A stretch of DNA of 62,000 nt from Adiantum capillus-veneris (GCA_014529385.2 CM043964.1:908997-970996); one strand, 5' to 3'. Counted from the stretch's first letter, positions 1 through 11,163 are shown. Notes: generated by a model not told the origin, from the letters alone. Translations and numbers: made by a program.

Positions 1-2239
1 TCCTTACTGAAATAAAAAACCCTCAATTAGCTAGTCATTGGGCTAGTTGAGCCAAAAAAATAAAAAATATAAGTATATTATGGCCCATACGTATGTAAAT
101 ATTTCTTTGTATATAGAGCCTAAATAAAAGATTTTTTCATAATTATTTTGGTATTTATTTAAATATTTCTACCTAGGTGTGTGTTATTTACGCTCTGTAC
201 ATTGCCTCACCATTACCACAAATTTTCTTACTATTTTTCATACTCTTTATTCCATATAGAAATATTTTCATGTAAGCTTCTCTTATATTTGGTGTAACTC
301 CACCCCTACAAAAATCCAAAAAAACTAGTTTTATTTATATGTATATTTTTTCACTATTGTGATTTTTCCCTTCCTACATCTATTTTGTTTTTTTTCTAAA
401 AAATTAGAACACCAAAAATATTTATCTTTTTATGGTAGCCTCATAATGAGAGAGGTTTCTTTTGACCCCTTTATATTTTTTCCACTTATATTATTTATAT
501 TTGACATGTACATATTTTCTGGACCCCTCAATATTTGATTTTCTTAGTTGTACTATTCACTTATATCATGATCTCAACAATATCTTCAATTACAAACCTA
601 CCAAATAAGGTCAAGGGTAGGTGGCATGCATACATGCACTATGGAGGGCTCACTCTTGGAGGTATTCAAAAGAATCATCCAAAGAAGGACCCCACAAGGA
701 CTTTGTGCAGTGGAAAAAAACAGTCGGTTTTGCTAAATTTTTAAAGTTCACTTGCTCTCCGAATTTGAAAAGGTGATACAAACAAAAGTTGTAGCTCGTG
801 AGCTGAACTTTTGCCTCAAATGTTTTTGTATTTTTTTGAGCTACGAGCTGTGAGCTATGATTTTATTAGTGGACCCCAGTTTTCCCATGCTATGCAGCCA
901 CACTCTCTCTTCCACTTTATCATTTTCCTCTTTCACACACACTTCTCCACTCATCATCCCCACCTCTCTCACCACTCCTCTCTGCACCCTACTCACCTTC
1001 TCCTCAACCTTGAAGAATAAGAGAAACCATAGTGAACTCATACCTCCCACACATAATTCCATTCCAAAATTGACCACCTAGTCTCATTTTTCCTCCTCCA
1101 AATTACCCATATCTATCAAAAAAACCACAAAATTTAGCCTCTTCTCTTAAAAGACAGCATCATGGTTGTTGATTACTCAGCTTCAATTACCTTGTCTCTT
1201 AAGGAAGGTCAAGAGTGGAGAAAAAATGTACCGTCAAAGCTAGTGGACCGTCAACAAGCGTCAAAATTGGCTCTACTCAAGACACTTGGAGCATCAACCT
1301 TGTAAGAAATCCACCTTTTCTTACCTCTTAAGAGTTTTTCTTCTTTATTTGTATCCTACATGGATACTCCCATTGTAAATATCCAATTCCATTTGTAAAT
1401 TAATACTAACTCTACTAACACTAACCCACTATGAAAAGTCCTATCACCTCCATTTCTCTCCTCTCTCTTTCCCCACCAACTTCTTGATAATTCCAAGCAA
1501 AAGAAATTAGATAAATTGCTGAAAATCTAACCCAACCATGGTTAGAGAAGTAACCCTAGCCTTCAAAATTGCTATAAAAGGAGGGTGTAGCTAGCACAAA
1601 AAGGGGGGAGAAGAAAGAGCACTATGCTATAGATTGAGAAGCCAAGCTCAACCTCTTGAGAAGGAGCTCTTGAGTGGAATCTCATTGGCATTAGGCATAT
1701 GTATGTGTTGTATTAGGGGTGATTAGCAAGGGAACTCTATGCCATTGTAAGAGAGAGTGATCATTAAATTGAGAGTAGGAAATCTATCATTTCTCCTACT
1801 AGAGTAAGCCCAACATTTGCTGAATCAAGGAGGGTGAATTTGCACTAAGCATGGATACCTTGTCTCCCTTCCAACGTGAAGTCATGGACAATAATGATGT
1901 GTAAGTGTCTTGGTGTTTTATGTAAGTTCTTGATAGCTTGTCTCCCGGTACTGTTATCAATTTAGCCATAAATCCCACATGATGTAAGAGGACGACAGGG
2001 TGGAGAGGACTCCCCTGGCCTAAGACAGTGATTGGGGTGGCTTTTTTCTTGTGATGTGTTGTGGTGTAATTTACTCAGGCTATGTTGAACAAATACTAAT
2101 CTCACTTTGATTGGTCATGACAGATTTGTAAGAAGGCATTAGTGCAACAAGCACCCCCTTCCCCCTTCTCTCTCTTTCTTACATATATATATTTATGTTT
2201 GCTTGATCATTAACGATACACTTCAAAGCAGCCCGAGCA

Positions 2240-2295
<56 letters not shown>

Positions 2296-2554
2296 TTTTA
2301 GTGTGTGAGAGTGTTCCATTGGTGTTAGGGTTAGTGTAAATTCCTTGCTTGTTTGTGGGTTGCTCTAACGATTCTCCTCTTTTGCGTCCTAGTTCGCTCT
2401 TAAACTAGGTGGTGCCCCTTGTGTAGTTGGGATTTGGCTGTGGGTTTGTTGTTTTGGTTTGTGTTGTGTTGTGGCCCAGCCCCATTGAGCATCATGGGAG
2501 CCTTGAAGGGTATCTAGAGGTTTCTCTTCTTGTTGCCCGCCCCGGACCGCTTCA
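1..2554 (+). mobile_element. LTR (solo or 3' LTR) of the Gypsy-1 family, plus orientation, cut by the window edge
   Basis: The sequence is the reverse complement of a diverged copy of the 33511-36137 LTR. The first ~60 bases (CCCTCAATTAGCTAGTC, GGGCTAGTTGAGCC) match the complement of 35950-36000, the GAGCTATGATTTT..GGACCCCAG block at about 855-885 matches the complement near 35150, and the end (GCCCGCCCCGGACCGC then TTCA at 2554) matches the complement of the LTR terminus at 33511. By that alignment only about 140 bases of the LTR lie left of the window. A TATA box (TATAAAAG, 1573-1580) fits a U3 promoter. No primer-binding site follows 2554, so this is a solo or 3' LTR rather than a 5' LTR. 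Confidence 0.8.
2243..2292. repeat. (CT)n microsatellite inside the LTR
   Basis: About 25 uninterrupted CT units. The equivalent place in the 33511 LTR holds a short A-run plus GAGAGA, so this tract has expanded in this copy. Confidence 0.95.
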
Positions 2555-3003
2555 CTACTACATACATTAGCCCATGACTTGTTTGTGCATACATTTTTCA
2601 TGTCACGTACATCACGGCTCATGGTGTCAAATTTCTCCTCTTTCAATACATGGTCATGCTCTACTTTGCTCATCCGCTCCTTCAAAGCATTCAAGTCCAC
2701 AAGAGAGAGTTTACATTCCTTGACTTCCTCTTCAAGTTGCATCTCAAGTGTTCTCTTGAGATTCTCATTCTCAACCACAAGTACTCTTAGTGTGCCATTC
2801 TTCATCTCAAGTGCTCGTAAGTCTTCACCTTGTTTATTTATGGTCTCTTGCAATGATACCAAGTATGCCATGATCATGGTTTCCGATGTGGTTTGTTGGG
2901 TGGTTGTGTTGCTATCTACACACTTAGGACATCTTGGATCATTTTCCACAATGGTTGAGGACCTTTCTAAAGGAGAAGAACCCTTGCGAGTGCCGAAAGA
3001 CAT
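2389..3003 (-). CDS. Coiled-coil ORF running into an LTR, unidentified
   Basis: This is a 204-codon open frame. Residues about 1-150 come from DNA flanking the LTR: a CPKC pair near residue 25, then a long heptad-rich coiled coil (LEMKNGTLRVLVVENENLKR, then EEEVKECKLSLVDLNALKER), then KSWANV. The last ~55 residues, from AVRGG onward, are translated from the end of the LTR (2389-2554, antisense to it) and are Gln/Thr/Pro-rich. The N-terminal layout (zinc-like Cys pair, coiled coil, SWA motif) resembles an ORF1/gag N-terminus, but I cannot place it in a family. The LTR insertion probably replaced the native C-terminus, so this is most likely a truncated TE gene rather than a host gene. Confidence 0.4.
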   Translation of the reverse strand: MSFGTRKGSSPLERSSTIVENDPRCPKCVDSNTTTQQTTSETMIMAYLVSLQETINKQGEDLRALEMKNGTLRVLVVENENLKRTLEMQLEEEVKECKLSLVDLNALKERMSKVEHDHVLKEEKFDTMSRDVRDMKNVCTNKSWANVCSSEAVRGGQQEEKPLDTLQGSHDAQWGWATTQHKPKQQTHSQIPTTQGAPPSLRAN

Positions 3004-3239
3004 CGTATGTAAAATAAGAGATGAGAGTCATTTTCCTTGAACCTGTTCACTTCGGAAATGCTATTACAAAAACTCCTTCCATAATTCTAAAAATTTATGT
3101 CTTTACATCAATGCGTAGAGGGATTTGTGCTCTTCGATGAAGGCTATAAATAACCCAAATCGAAGTTTGAATGAAGAAGTTATGATCAAAAGAGTAAACT
3201 GTTGTCTACTAGGTCAAAAAACGGCTGCGTTTTTTGTTG

Positions 3240-3241
<2 letters not shown>

Positions 3242-3306
<65 letters not shown>

Positions 3307-3353
3307 CAACCTGTCTGGCAATACGAGTGTGTGTGTGTGTGTGTGTGTGTGTG
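3242..3353. repeat. (GA)n and (GT)n compound microsatellite
   Basis: (GA)n spans 3242-3302 and (GT)n spans 3327-3353, followed by a short GA run to about 3370. Reading frames through this tract give only Arg-Glu, Ser-Leu or Cys-Val dipeptide runs and are not genes. Confidence 0.95.
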
Positions 3354-3775
3354 GAGTGAGAGAGAGAGAGCCATACGCCACTACCAGTGTTTGGAAAAAA
3401 TTGTTTTTCCAAACATACAAAATTCCAGTTTTTTATTTTGTCAAGAGGAAAGTTTAAAAAATTAGGTCATTGTTTGGAATTTTACACTTTTTTTCTCCAT
3501 TTTGGGATGGAATTTCTCCTTTTTTCTTTGCCCTCAAAATCGACATTTTTGAAATTGAAAATGGCACGATATTTAGCTGAGACACAAACATTGGCCACTA
3601 CACAAAGACTCGCGAGTCACAGTGCACACTTGGCATTCAAAGACGTGCGCATGATTGTGTCGGTGCCGCTAGCATCTGATCCGTCACCCACAGCTGCTTG
3701 CACATCTTGGGCCATCTCAAATCTTTTGGGTAAGGAGGCTTGGTCCTGAGCTTTCACAGGCTTCATCTTGACCTT

Positions 3776-4192
3776 CTATTCCTCCCATATTTTGTCCCAG
3801 AGCTCTAACTTTCTTATATCGCAAGAAGGAGGGATATCTTTCTTTAAGTCTCTGCAACAGACTTTTATATTGCCCAACACTGTCCTAAACTTGTGGTGGG
3901 GGTCAAATTTCCGAATCCCTGCTGGAATTAGCAACTCATATTGGCCTTCAACTCGCAGCCTATGCTCTGTGTTCTCCCATATAGCGCTAGTGAGGTCTTT
4001 GATGAAGACATCACTTTCAATAATCTTATGTATGTGACCATTTGAACATGATGATATTGCCATAATACATTCTTTGTGAATGGCATGCATAATAATTTTC
4101 TTTTGATTTGGCATCATTTTAGCACTAGATAATAAACAACAAAATATCAAATAAAAGTTCATGATGACTACACACTGTGCTAACACTCTCAC
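3776..4192 (-). CDS. Hypothetical ORF, possibly from a DNA transposon
   Basis: This is an uninterrupted 138-codon frame on the minus strand. It starts with a hydrophobic stretch (MNFYLIFCCLL near residues 11-21) and ends in a charged region (ELLIPAGIRKFDPHHKFRTV, then CDIRKLELWDKIWEE). No family is recognised. The flank on its upstream side (4193-4914) is AT-rich with no gene, and beyond that lies a spaced motif array (4915-5300) of the kind found near DNA-transposon ends. A CACTACCAG string at about 3380 could be a terminus, but I found no matching inverted copy. Coding status is uncertain; a transposon accessory gene remnant is the best guess. Confidence 0.3.
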   Translation of the reverse strand: MRVLAQCVVIMNFYLIFCCLLSSAKMMPNQKKIIMHAIHKECIMAISSCSNGHIHKIIESDVFIKDLTSAIWENTEHRLRVEGQYELLIPAGIRKFDPHHKFRTVLGNIKVCCRDLKKDIPPSCDIRKLELWDKIWEE

Positions 4193-4914
4193 ACTAGTTC
4201 AAACAAACCATAACCATGACTTGAACACGTGTAAAATGCAGAGCAAATAAGTAGTTTATAAGAACTTCATCCAGATCAAACAATACATGTTAAAAATCTG
4301 AAACATTTTAGCATATTATGAATTTTATAATTTATATTTTTCACTGTGCACTCTCACTCTAGTTCAAACAAAGCATACACTGACTTAAAGACTTCAAAAA
4401 ATTGTGCAAGATTATATGTATTTAGGTTGATAATCATTTTGACTTTAAAATGGTATGTTTACTCGTGTAAAATGCAATAAAATTAATAAGTTACTCCTAA
4501 TAAAATTGCTGAGATCTAACAGATCATGTTAAAAATCCAAAACAATTCAAAATTTTCCAATAGAACAAAATACCTGAGTTTATATTTTGCACGTTATCAC
4601 GATTTGCTTCAAAAATAAATCCGTACATAATGTCAATTTTATTTTAGCTCATTTAAAACATTGAAAGTATACAAACCAGGCTAAAATTGCAAATAACGTC
4701 TTCCTCTTTAAAAAGATAAAAATGAATATTCACCATGCAAATTGTGTGCATTTACTTTCTTACATAGAGTTTATGTAAATGTAGCATTTAAAATAGCGAT
4801 GATGATTGATGAATAAAGTATTCTTTTAAATATGATTAGCTAGTATATATTTTCATAAGAACACTTAAAAATAACAATATCAAACAATTCAAACATTTGT
4901 AAATATAACTCTTC
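4193..4914. other. AT-rich stretch without a recognisable gene
   Basis: AT-rich, with short A/T runs and only short frames. The phrase CTCTAGTTCAAACAAA(G/C)CATA occurs twice (about 4190 and 4355), suggesting an old local duplication. Nothing else is supportable. Confidence 0.5.
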
Positions 4915-5300
4915 ACGGCCGCGTTACGACCAAGTATTTCATATACTTAATGCTTAAAAAAATGAACTATATATGCACATACAAATTATATGGCGTTCGT
5001 ATGGCTAGGTTAACGACCTAAATGCCAAATTTATGCAAAAACATATGCTTCTAGCAAACGACACTCAATTAGCGGCGTTACCAACCGAGTGCCGCTCCAA
5101 TCTAAGGGAAACAAATGGCTTGCATACGAGCATCATATAGCTGTGTTACTGACCAATGCCTATATGGTTTTTTGGAAAGGGGAAGGAAAGTTGACTCACC
5201 ATAAGGATACTAGATTCATCGCGTTACTGACGTAGTACCCAAACAGTAAGCCAATACTTATCACAAGGACACCATCTTTTCCGCGTCACCGACGTGATGT
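4915..5300. repeat. Spaced motif array (GCGTTAC-YGACC), subterminal-repeat-like
   Basis: Six variants of a motif close to GCGTTACYGACSWAGTG recur at 60-80 bp spacing, near 4920, 4990, 5070, 5140, 5220 and 5283 (for example GCGTTACGACCAAGTA, GCGTTACCAACCGAGTG, GCGTTACTGACGTAGTACC). A second motif family (GTGTGGTAAGGTACC, GTGTGGTCAAGTACTC, and complements such as GCTACCACACA) follows at 5350-5510. Regularly spaced short motifs are typical of transposase-binding regions near DNA-transposon ends. The element is not otherwise identified. Confidence 0.5.
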
Positions 5301-5544
5301 CCTCATGGTAAGCACACATTCATAAAACAACTTACCCACATACTCCCATTGTGTGGTAAGGTACCTTATGGCTGTTGTGGAATACGACAGAAGGCACGCT
5401 ACCACACAATGCATACACACACACAATACAAACCCGGTTCGTGTGGTCAAGTACTCTACTACTGCCGTGCACACTACGATGCAGTGCACGGTCCCACACG
5501 ACCCTCTCTCTCCCTCTCTCCTCTCGACATACATGCAAAGGTTC

Positions 5545-5548
<4 letters not shown>

Positions 5549-5629
<81 letters not shown>
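5549..5629. repeat. (CT)n microsatellite
   Basis: About 40 perfect CT units. The bases from here to about 5870 show no gene; a palindromic GGCCCCCCGATTGGGGCCC lies at about 5660. Confidence 0.95.
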
Positions 5630-5632
<3 letters not shown>

Positions 5633-5879
5633 AGATGGCTCAAGAAAAAACACCCAGCGGCCCCCCGATTGGGGCCCTATATATATAATTATGCGGCCCC
5701 ACCGGGTTTCTTGGTTTTCTTGACAGTCCTACAAGGAAAACTTAAAATCATGGTGGGCTTTTAGTGGGTTTCCAAGTTACCCTAGACCGGCTTCTTTGTG
5801 ATCATGTTAAGTGTGATTATATAAATTTTTCAATAAGACCTTGTGATCACACAAAATTTGTGGTAATTACGTAAATATT

Positions 5880-6521
5880 AAATCCCTGCTCATCTAACCA
5901 AATGAGTGTCAGCCTTCTCATACCAAGCACAAGGAGATTGCTTCAACCCATACAAAGATTTGTTACATTTGCAGACCTTATCCTCTTGTACTTTCTTGAC
6001 AAAACCTTAAGACTGTGTAACATAAACTTTCTCAAATATGTCACTATTTAAGAAAGCAATAACAATGTCTAACTGACGTACATCCCAACCAAAATAGAAA
6101 ATGCACAGTAGTCATACAACAAATGGGAGAAAAAGTCTCTTCATAATCTATGCCTTTTTGTTGTGCATAACCCTTTGCAACAAGTCAATTGATTATAGCA
6201 ATCAATCTCACCATCCGGCTTTCATTTCAACTTGTAAACCCACTTTGTACTAATGGCCTTTTTGCCAGGAGGAAAATCTCATAAATTTCATGTGTCATTT
6301 TCTATAAGTGCATCATATTTTGATTGCATGGTAGCCATCCAATTTTTTGAATTATGTGCTTCATCAAAAGATAGAGGTTCCTCAACATCATGTAAGCTAG
6401 ACACAACCAAAGCATAACAATCTGATGCATAAGATGCATGGAGAGAGCCTGAACAAGTACAACTAGACAAAGGTGCATCCAATTTACTGTCACACAATGT
6501 ATGCACCATCCATTTTTGCAT
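5880..6521 (-). pseudogene. Copia-1 reverse transcriptase, N-terminal part
   Basis: Read on the minus strand, broken frames give the copia RT signature in order: DEAHNSKNWMATMQSKYDAL (6288-6380), a degraded TKWVYKLK-type segment near 6220-6250, DVRQLDIVIAFLNSDIFEKV (about 6020-6090, counterpart of the copia DVKNAFLHG-EEVYM motif), and KSLYGLKQSPCAWYEK (about 5920-5970). The YVDD region and RNase H are absent because the element is truncated. Multiple stops and frameshifts make it nonfunctional. Confidence 0.8.
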
Positions 6522-6590
6522 ACCTCTAGACAGCTCATTTTTAGCCCTTTCCTCATCAAGTACATCATGTACATATGCATCTGTAATAGG

Positions 6591-7240
6591 CTAATCTGCA
6601 ACATTTTCAAAAATCCCCATAGACTGTACATTTTCCTCATTGGAGTTTACATTGGTACTTTCACCACTAAAAAGGGGCAACAAAGTGTCATAAATGTCAT
6701 GTGAGCTTATGTTACTGTCTCTAGTACATGACAGCAAGGGATAAACAGAATCTTCCACAAACACAACATCCTGTGAAACCAAAACACGCTTTGTTTGTGG
6801 ATGATACAACCTGTAACCTTTGATTTCAGCACTATAACCAACAAAAATAAATTTGACAGTCTTATCATCCAATTTTATGCGCTATGTTTGTGGCACCAAA
6901 GCATATGCCAAACAGTCAAAAACACGCATGTGCTTAATAGAAGGCCTTCTTTCATGCCATGCTTCATATGGAGGAATAGACTAGAAAGCTTTCGTAGGAC
7001 ACCTCTTTAGTACATAAGTTGAACACATGATGGCCCCAAGCCAAAAAGAATGCGGCAAAGCTTGACTTTTGACCATACGTCGTGCCATTTTTGTAAGTGA
7101 CTTATTTTTCCTCTCACAGCAACACCATTTTCCTCAGGCGTATAAGGCAGTATACATTGGTGTTTTATCGCACGGTTATCTGAAAATACATTAAATTCAG
7201 GAGACATATCCTCCCCCCCTCGATCGGAATGGAGGGTGCC
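6591..7240 (-). pseudogene. Copia-1 integrase C-terminal part and linker
   Basis: LHSDRGGE (near 7205-7235) carries the second catalytic aspartate of the integrase core, followed by the TPEENGVAVR counterpart of the copia TPQQNGVAERKN segment. Further on, KFIFVGYSAEIKGYRLYHPQ (6790-6860) is the standard copia motif after integrase. Frames change between 7010 and 6872. This half is separated from the N-terminal core by the solo LTR at 7241-7748. Confidence 0.8.
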
Positions 7241-7748
7241 TGTAGAAGGCGAGGACGGTCCCAGCATGCGGGAACTGCTGCTTAGAAGGCCAACCAACGG
7301 GAAGCAAGAACAACTACACTGAAAGTAATTACCGTAGTAACTGTACGCAGTTACTGTAGTAACTCTTGAGAGATATAAATAGGACCCGCTACACTAACCA
7401 AGCTTCTTGGCTTTTTCGGCTTTTAGCTTTCTGACACTTTTGGTTTATGAGCTCTTAGCTTCTAGATTCATCCTTGTAATCATTTACTCTTGTAATCAAT
7501 CCTCAGACTTCATCTGACCTTGAGCTTGTTGTACATTGTACTGATTATCCTTGAGCTATTGATCTAAATCTACAAATACCATTTCCAGTATTCCAGTTGT
7601 GTCTTTCATTTCAGTATATCATTCCAGTTCAGTTCTCTATTTCAGTCCAGTACTCTGTTTAGTCCTCACTAACTGATCTGTCTAGATAAACAATAGCTCT
7701 GAACTCAAACACTAGAATAGTTGTCTGAAGAGACCAACTCCCAATCCA
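7241..7748 (+). mobile_element. Solo LTR inserted in Copia-1 integrase
   Basis: This 508-bp unit begins TGTAGAAGG and ends CAATCCA, so it has the TG..CA ends of an LTR. It is flanked by a perfect 5-bp target duplication, GTGCC (7236-7240 and 7749-7753). Removing it and one GTGCC copy rejoins the copia integrase sequence. A TATA box (TATAAATAG, 7374-7382) sets the orientation as plus. No internal region is present, so it is a solo LTR, presumably left by LTR-LTR recombination. The family is not otherwise seen in the window. Confidence 0.9.
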
Positions 7749-7753
7749 GTGCC

Positions 7754-8540
7754 CATAGTACATTTTGATAACATCTTTAGCCATAGCCAAAAATTGTTTG
7801 AAGCACATAAATACTTTTGACTTTGCTTTAATCGGAAATACCCATGCATGCCTAGACTAATCATTAATTAAAGTCACAAAGTAAAGGTAATTTCCCAAAG
7901 ATGGAGTTTGCATGGTATCACGAACATCACTATGCACAAGCTACAACCTACATGTGGCCCTAACTAAACCATCCTTTGGAAACTTAGAACATTGCATCTT
8001 ACCCAAAATACAGCCTTCACAAACGTGTTTGACAGATGCTTCAAGAGGCGGCAAAGAAGCAACCATATCAGACTTTTGCAAACACAGCAAACTGGAAAAA
8101 TTCAGATGATCCAAACGTGCATGCCAAAGTTTTTCATTTGAAATAGCCTTTGAATCCAAAAATGCTTCTGCAAATTTTTTTCCACATTTGTCATTTAAAG
8201 TGAGCTTATACATCCCACGACATAAAATGCCAGATGAAACAATTTCATCACCGAAACTGAGATCATGTACTGTACATCTGTCATCCACAAATTTGACTAC
8301 AAGACCAAGTCTAGCAAGTGCAGATACAGACAAAAGATTATTCTTGATCCCAAGTACATAAAGTACATCAACAAGTGTCAAAGGACTGCCATTTGTACCA
8401 GTAAGTACAATCTTTCCAACTCCCTGAACCGAGGCATTGTTGGCACAAGTAACTGAATTCCCATGAGGGATAGGCTCAAGAGAGGTCGTGATGTGAGGTA
8501 ATGTGCTTTTTAGCAACACTGTCAAAATACCACACATGTG
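7754..8540 (-). pseudogene. Copia-1 protease remnant, GAG-pre-integrase and integrase N-core
   Basis: The frame from 8537 to 7941 contains VDVLYVLGIKNNLLSVSALA, typical of the copia protease/pre-integrase junction, and the GAG-pre-integrase zinc motif LWHARLDHLN..CEGCILGKM. The following frame (7754-7910) reads YLYFVTLIND, HAWVFPIKAKSKVF and QFLAMAKDVI, matching the first half of the integrase core. The protease active site, read from the adjacent frame near 8480-8535, is YFDSVAKKHIT instead of DSG/DTG, so it is degraded. Confidence 0.8.
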
Positions 8541-9627
8541 AATCTATAGCAACTGACATGCATCCATCATGGACATCAGGACTATAGGTACACTCTACAT
8601 CAAAAGACCATTCTACATCAACATCAACATCACAGTCTCCATTCATAGAAGACTCAACAATAGCTGCATTTGTAGTGGAACCAACATTTGCAGTGGAACC
8701 ACCCTCTTTCTTCTTTGCCTCTTTGGCCTTCAACTTAGGAAACTGCTTGATCAAGTAATCATTAGATTTACAATAATGGCAATGTATCTTCTTTTTGTCC
8801 TTATCACCAAATTTCCAGACGAATTGCTTCCATCAGAAGCATTAGGAACAGGTGATTTTGCACTCGCAGAAGAACCATGAGAAGTGGCTGCATTACTATT
8901 ACCACCTTTTCTTTGAGCAACAATAAATGAATGTTCAATTGTACGCTGTCTAGTCTTGTTTTTTTTGGAAAGTGACTCTTGCAACAGCAATGTGCATAAT
9001 GCATCAAACTTGACAACTTTAGGATTTCCTTGGGTCATAAGTCTCCAAGTACTAGCAAAAGTCTGGTAAGAATCTGGCAAGGCATCAAGAACATTCTACA
9101 CAAGGGAACTATCTGAAATGATTGCACCTGCAGAAATAAGTTGCTCATTGATATCTTTGACATCAGCAAGGAAAGTGCCCATATCATCTTCCTCATGCAT
9201 AATCTTCGACTCCAATTATTTACGTAGCAATGCAATTTTTGCCTCATTGCGGGTTGTATAAAGACCAGCTAGAATATCCCAAGCCTGTTTTACAGATTTT
9301 GTTGAACGAATGTGAGGAGTAATGGTTTCCTTCACAGATAATTCCATCCATGCATGATCTTGCACATTTTTGACATCCGAATGAGCTTGTTCTATCGTAG
9401 GTAAAAACAACTCTAAGAGAAGCAATCCTTGCACCAAGATTTGCAACATCCTCACCATCGCCTACATCCTCAAAACCAGGACGCACATCAATGCCCTGCA
9501 CAATATTCTAGACACCCTTCAACACAAGAACATGTTGCATCATATAATCTCATATAGGGTAATTGTTCCCATCCAATCTAACCTCAGAAGCAAACATCTT
9601 GAACACATCTATGTTGTTGTCATCCAT
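8476..9627 (-). pseudogene. Copia-1 gag
   Basis: The probable start is at 9627, reading MDDNNIDVFKMF then LDGNNYPI, the copia gag opening. A stop replaces the Trp that normally follows. Then come AWMELSVKETI..VKQAWDIL..GLYTTRNEAKI (UBN2/retrotran_gag type, 9216-9458), FASTWRLMTQGN (8950-9080), and a degenerate zinc knuckle CHYCKSNDYLIKQFPK (8735-8790) with one Cys missing. Several frameshifts separate the pieces. Confidence 0.8.
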
Positions 9628-9970
9628 GGTAAATGTTGCACCTGATGTGAAAACTGCCCGAAAAGAGGAGAAACGAAGAGGGAACAACATATGCTATATA
9701 GCACAAACCGTAGAAGATGGAAAGGGACCTGTTATGAAAAAAACAGCACTAACAAAAATTTTCCACAAAATGACAAAATAATATGCACAGTACGGCCTAT
9801 AGTGGAAACGGAGGCCGAAATGAGCCCGAATCAAAAATCTGAGCAAGATTTTCTCTTCGAGGGGTCCCGATTTTTTTTTTACTTGCGCACACTTGCTAAA
9901 GCTCATTGAAATCGGAGAAAGTGAGCAGGCATGTGCTAGAGCTACTGGCGATTAAGCACGGGAGGATGTA

Positions 9971-9988
9971 ACCTGCTCCGATACCAAT
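9971..9988 (-). promoter_or_regulatory. Copia-1 primer-binding site (tRNA-iMet)
   Basis: On the minus strand TTGGTATCGGAGCAGGT immediately follows an LTR end ..TTCCAACA. It matches the plant initiator-tRNA-Met complement TGGTATCAGAGC with one mismatch, which fixes the element's orientation and the LTR boundary at 9989. Confidence 0.85.
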
Positions 9989-10600
9989 TGTTGGAATTAG
10001 GGTTGAAGGAAACACACACAGCTTGGAGATGACAAAGGAAGCTCAATGCACATAATAGAGAGTGTATATTACTTAGTGTGCAATGGAAAGATAGATAGCC
10101 CTAGAATGATGGGTGTATATACAATGCACGGGGGGAAAAACCTCCTAGTGAGGGAAAAAATGCCCCGACGGTCCTAAGTGTGTTCACACACATTACTACC
10201 ACATGTATATGGTAACACCTAGTACAATGCTTGAGGGATGCCATGGACAACCCACAACTCCATGGAGAGGTGCAATGCGCATCCCCGATAATAATACATT
10301 GTGAATATGTGAGAAAAAGGAACCTAGTCTTGTCAAGATGGAAGCCCTTATCAAAGGGGCGACACATTGTAAGGCCTTGCCAAATTAATTTCATAGATTC
10401 ACTAACTTTTCTCTCTTGCATCACATATGGTTCTACATGCATTTTTAGCATGCATCTCTTATGCACTTTGGATGTCTCATAGTCAAATAGATGGATTGGG
10501 TACTCTTTATAGTTTCCACCCATGCACCTACAATCAACTACGATAGGAAAACACAATGTTACTCTTGCTACATTCATCGGCTGCCACCACATAACATGCT
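9989..10600 (-). repeat. Copia-1 5' LTR (right boundary uncertain)
   Basis: It begins TGTTGGAATTAGGG at 9989 next to the primer site. Its far boundary is not visible because no second LTR is present for comparison; 10600 is a guess. A TATA-like GTATATACA near 10110 on the minus strand suits a promoter. No gene is seen here. Confidence 0.5.
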
Positions 10601-11163
10601 ATCACTTACAAATGATTTGAACAAAAATCATACATGTTATGTATGTTTTAATTGTTTCCTAGGATTAAGATCCTAAATTTATCTCAACTTTATTTATTTT
10701 ACTTCAATACATACATTTCTTCAATATATAATGAATCACATGCTAGCTGATAGTACTTCATTAGGAGATTTTGGAGGTCTTTTGGAGGGCCTTTTGGAAG
10801 AGAGAGGAAAATAAGCTCCTCCAATGAGAGAAGAGCCTACGTTACGTAGAAAAATAGATTGATATTAACAAAAATATAAAAGGTGTCCCTCTCCTCATTT
10901 AATAATCTAGTGGTCCTTGAAGACGATCACTCTCTTTCATTTAATGCGAGCACCTTTTTCAGAAGGTAGATGCGGTGCATTTGATACGGCTTACGTCATC
11001 ACTAGAATTCAAAAAGTTACAAAACTATCAAGTGGTGGAAGATTTTGAAACTTTTGATATTGTCAATGCATCCGGAACGCCCAAATATCCTAGAAATGAA
11101 TGTCCAATTGCCTAGCTCCGACATCCAAAGAGGCAAAGAATGTCAAAAACCCCTAAAAGAACA

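Larger units (their letters stand above)
5870..9989 (-). mobile_element. Copia-1: degenerate, 3'-truncated Ty1/copia internal region
   Basis: The domain order on the minus strand is tRNA-iMet primer site (9971-9987), gag, zinc knuckle, protease, GAG-pre-integrase, integrase and the start of RT. This is the copia order. Frames are broken repeatedly by stops and indels. The element ends inside RT near 5870, and no left LTR is found. The integrase is interrupted by a solo LTR of another family at 7241-7748. Confidence 0.85.

Noticed and set aside
2554-2600. The LTR at 1-2554 as a 5' LTR with an internal region to its right
   Set aside because: No primer-binding site follows 2554, and the adjacent sequence does not match the Gypsy-1 leader.
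3125-3465. Open frames on both strands through the (GA)n/(GT)n tract
   Set aside because: They consist of RERE, SLSL or CVCV dipeptide runs created by the microsatellite and have no conserved flanks.
3379-5510. A complete CACTA element starting CACTACCAG at 3379
   Set aside because: No matching inverted terminus (CTGGTAGTG) was found to the right, and no transposase domain is recognised.
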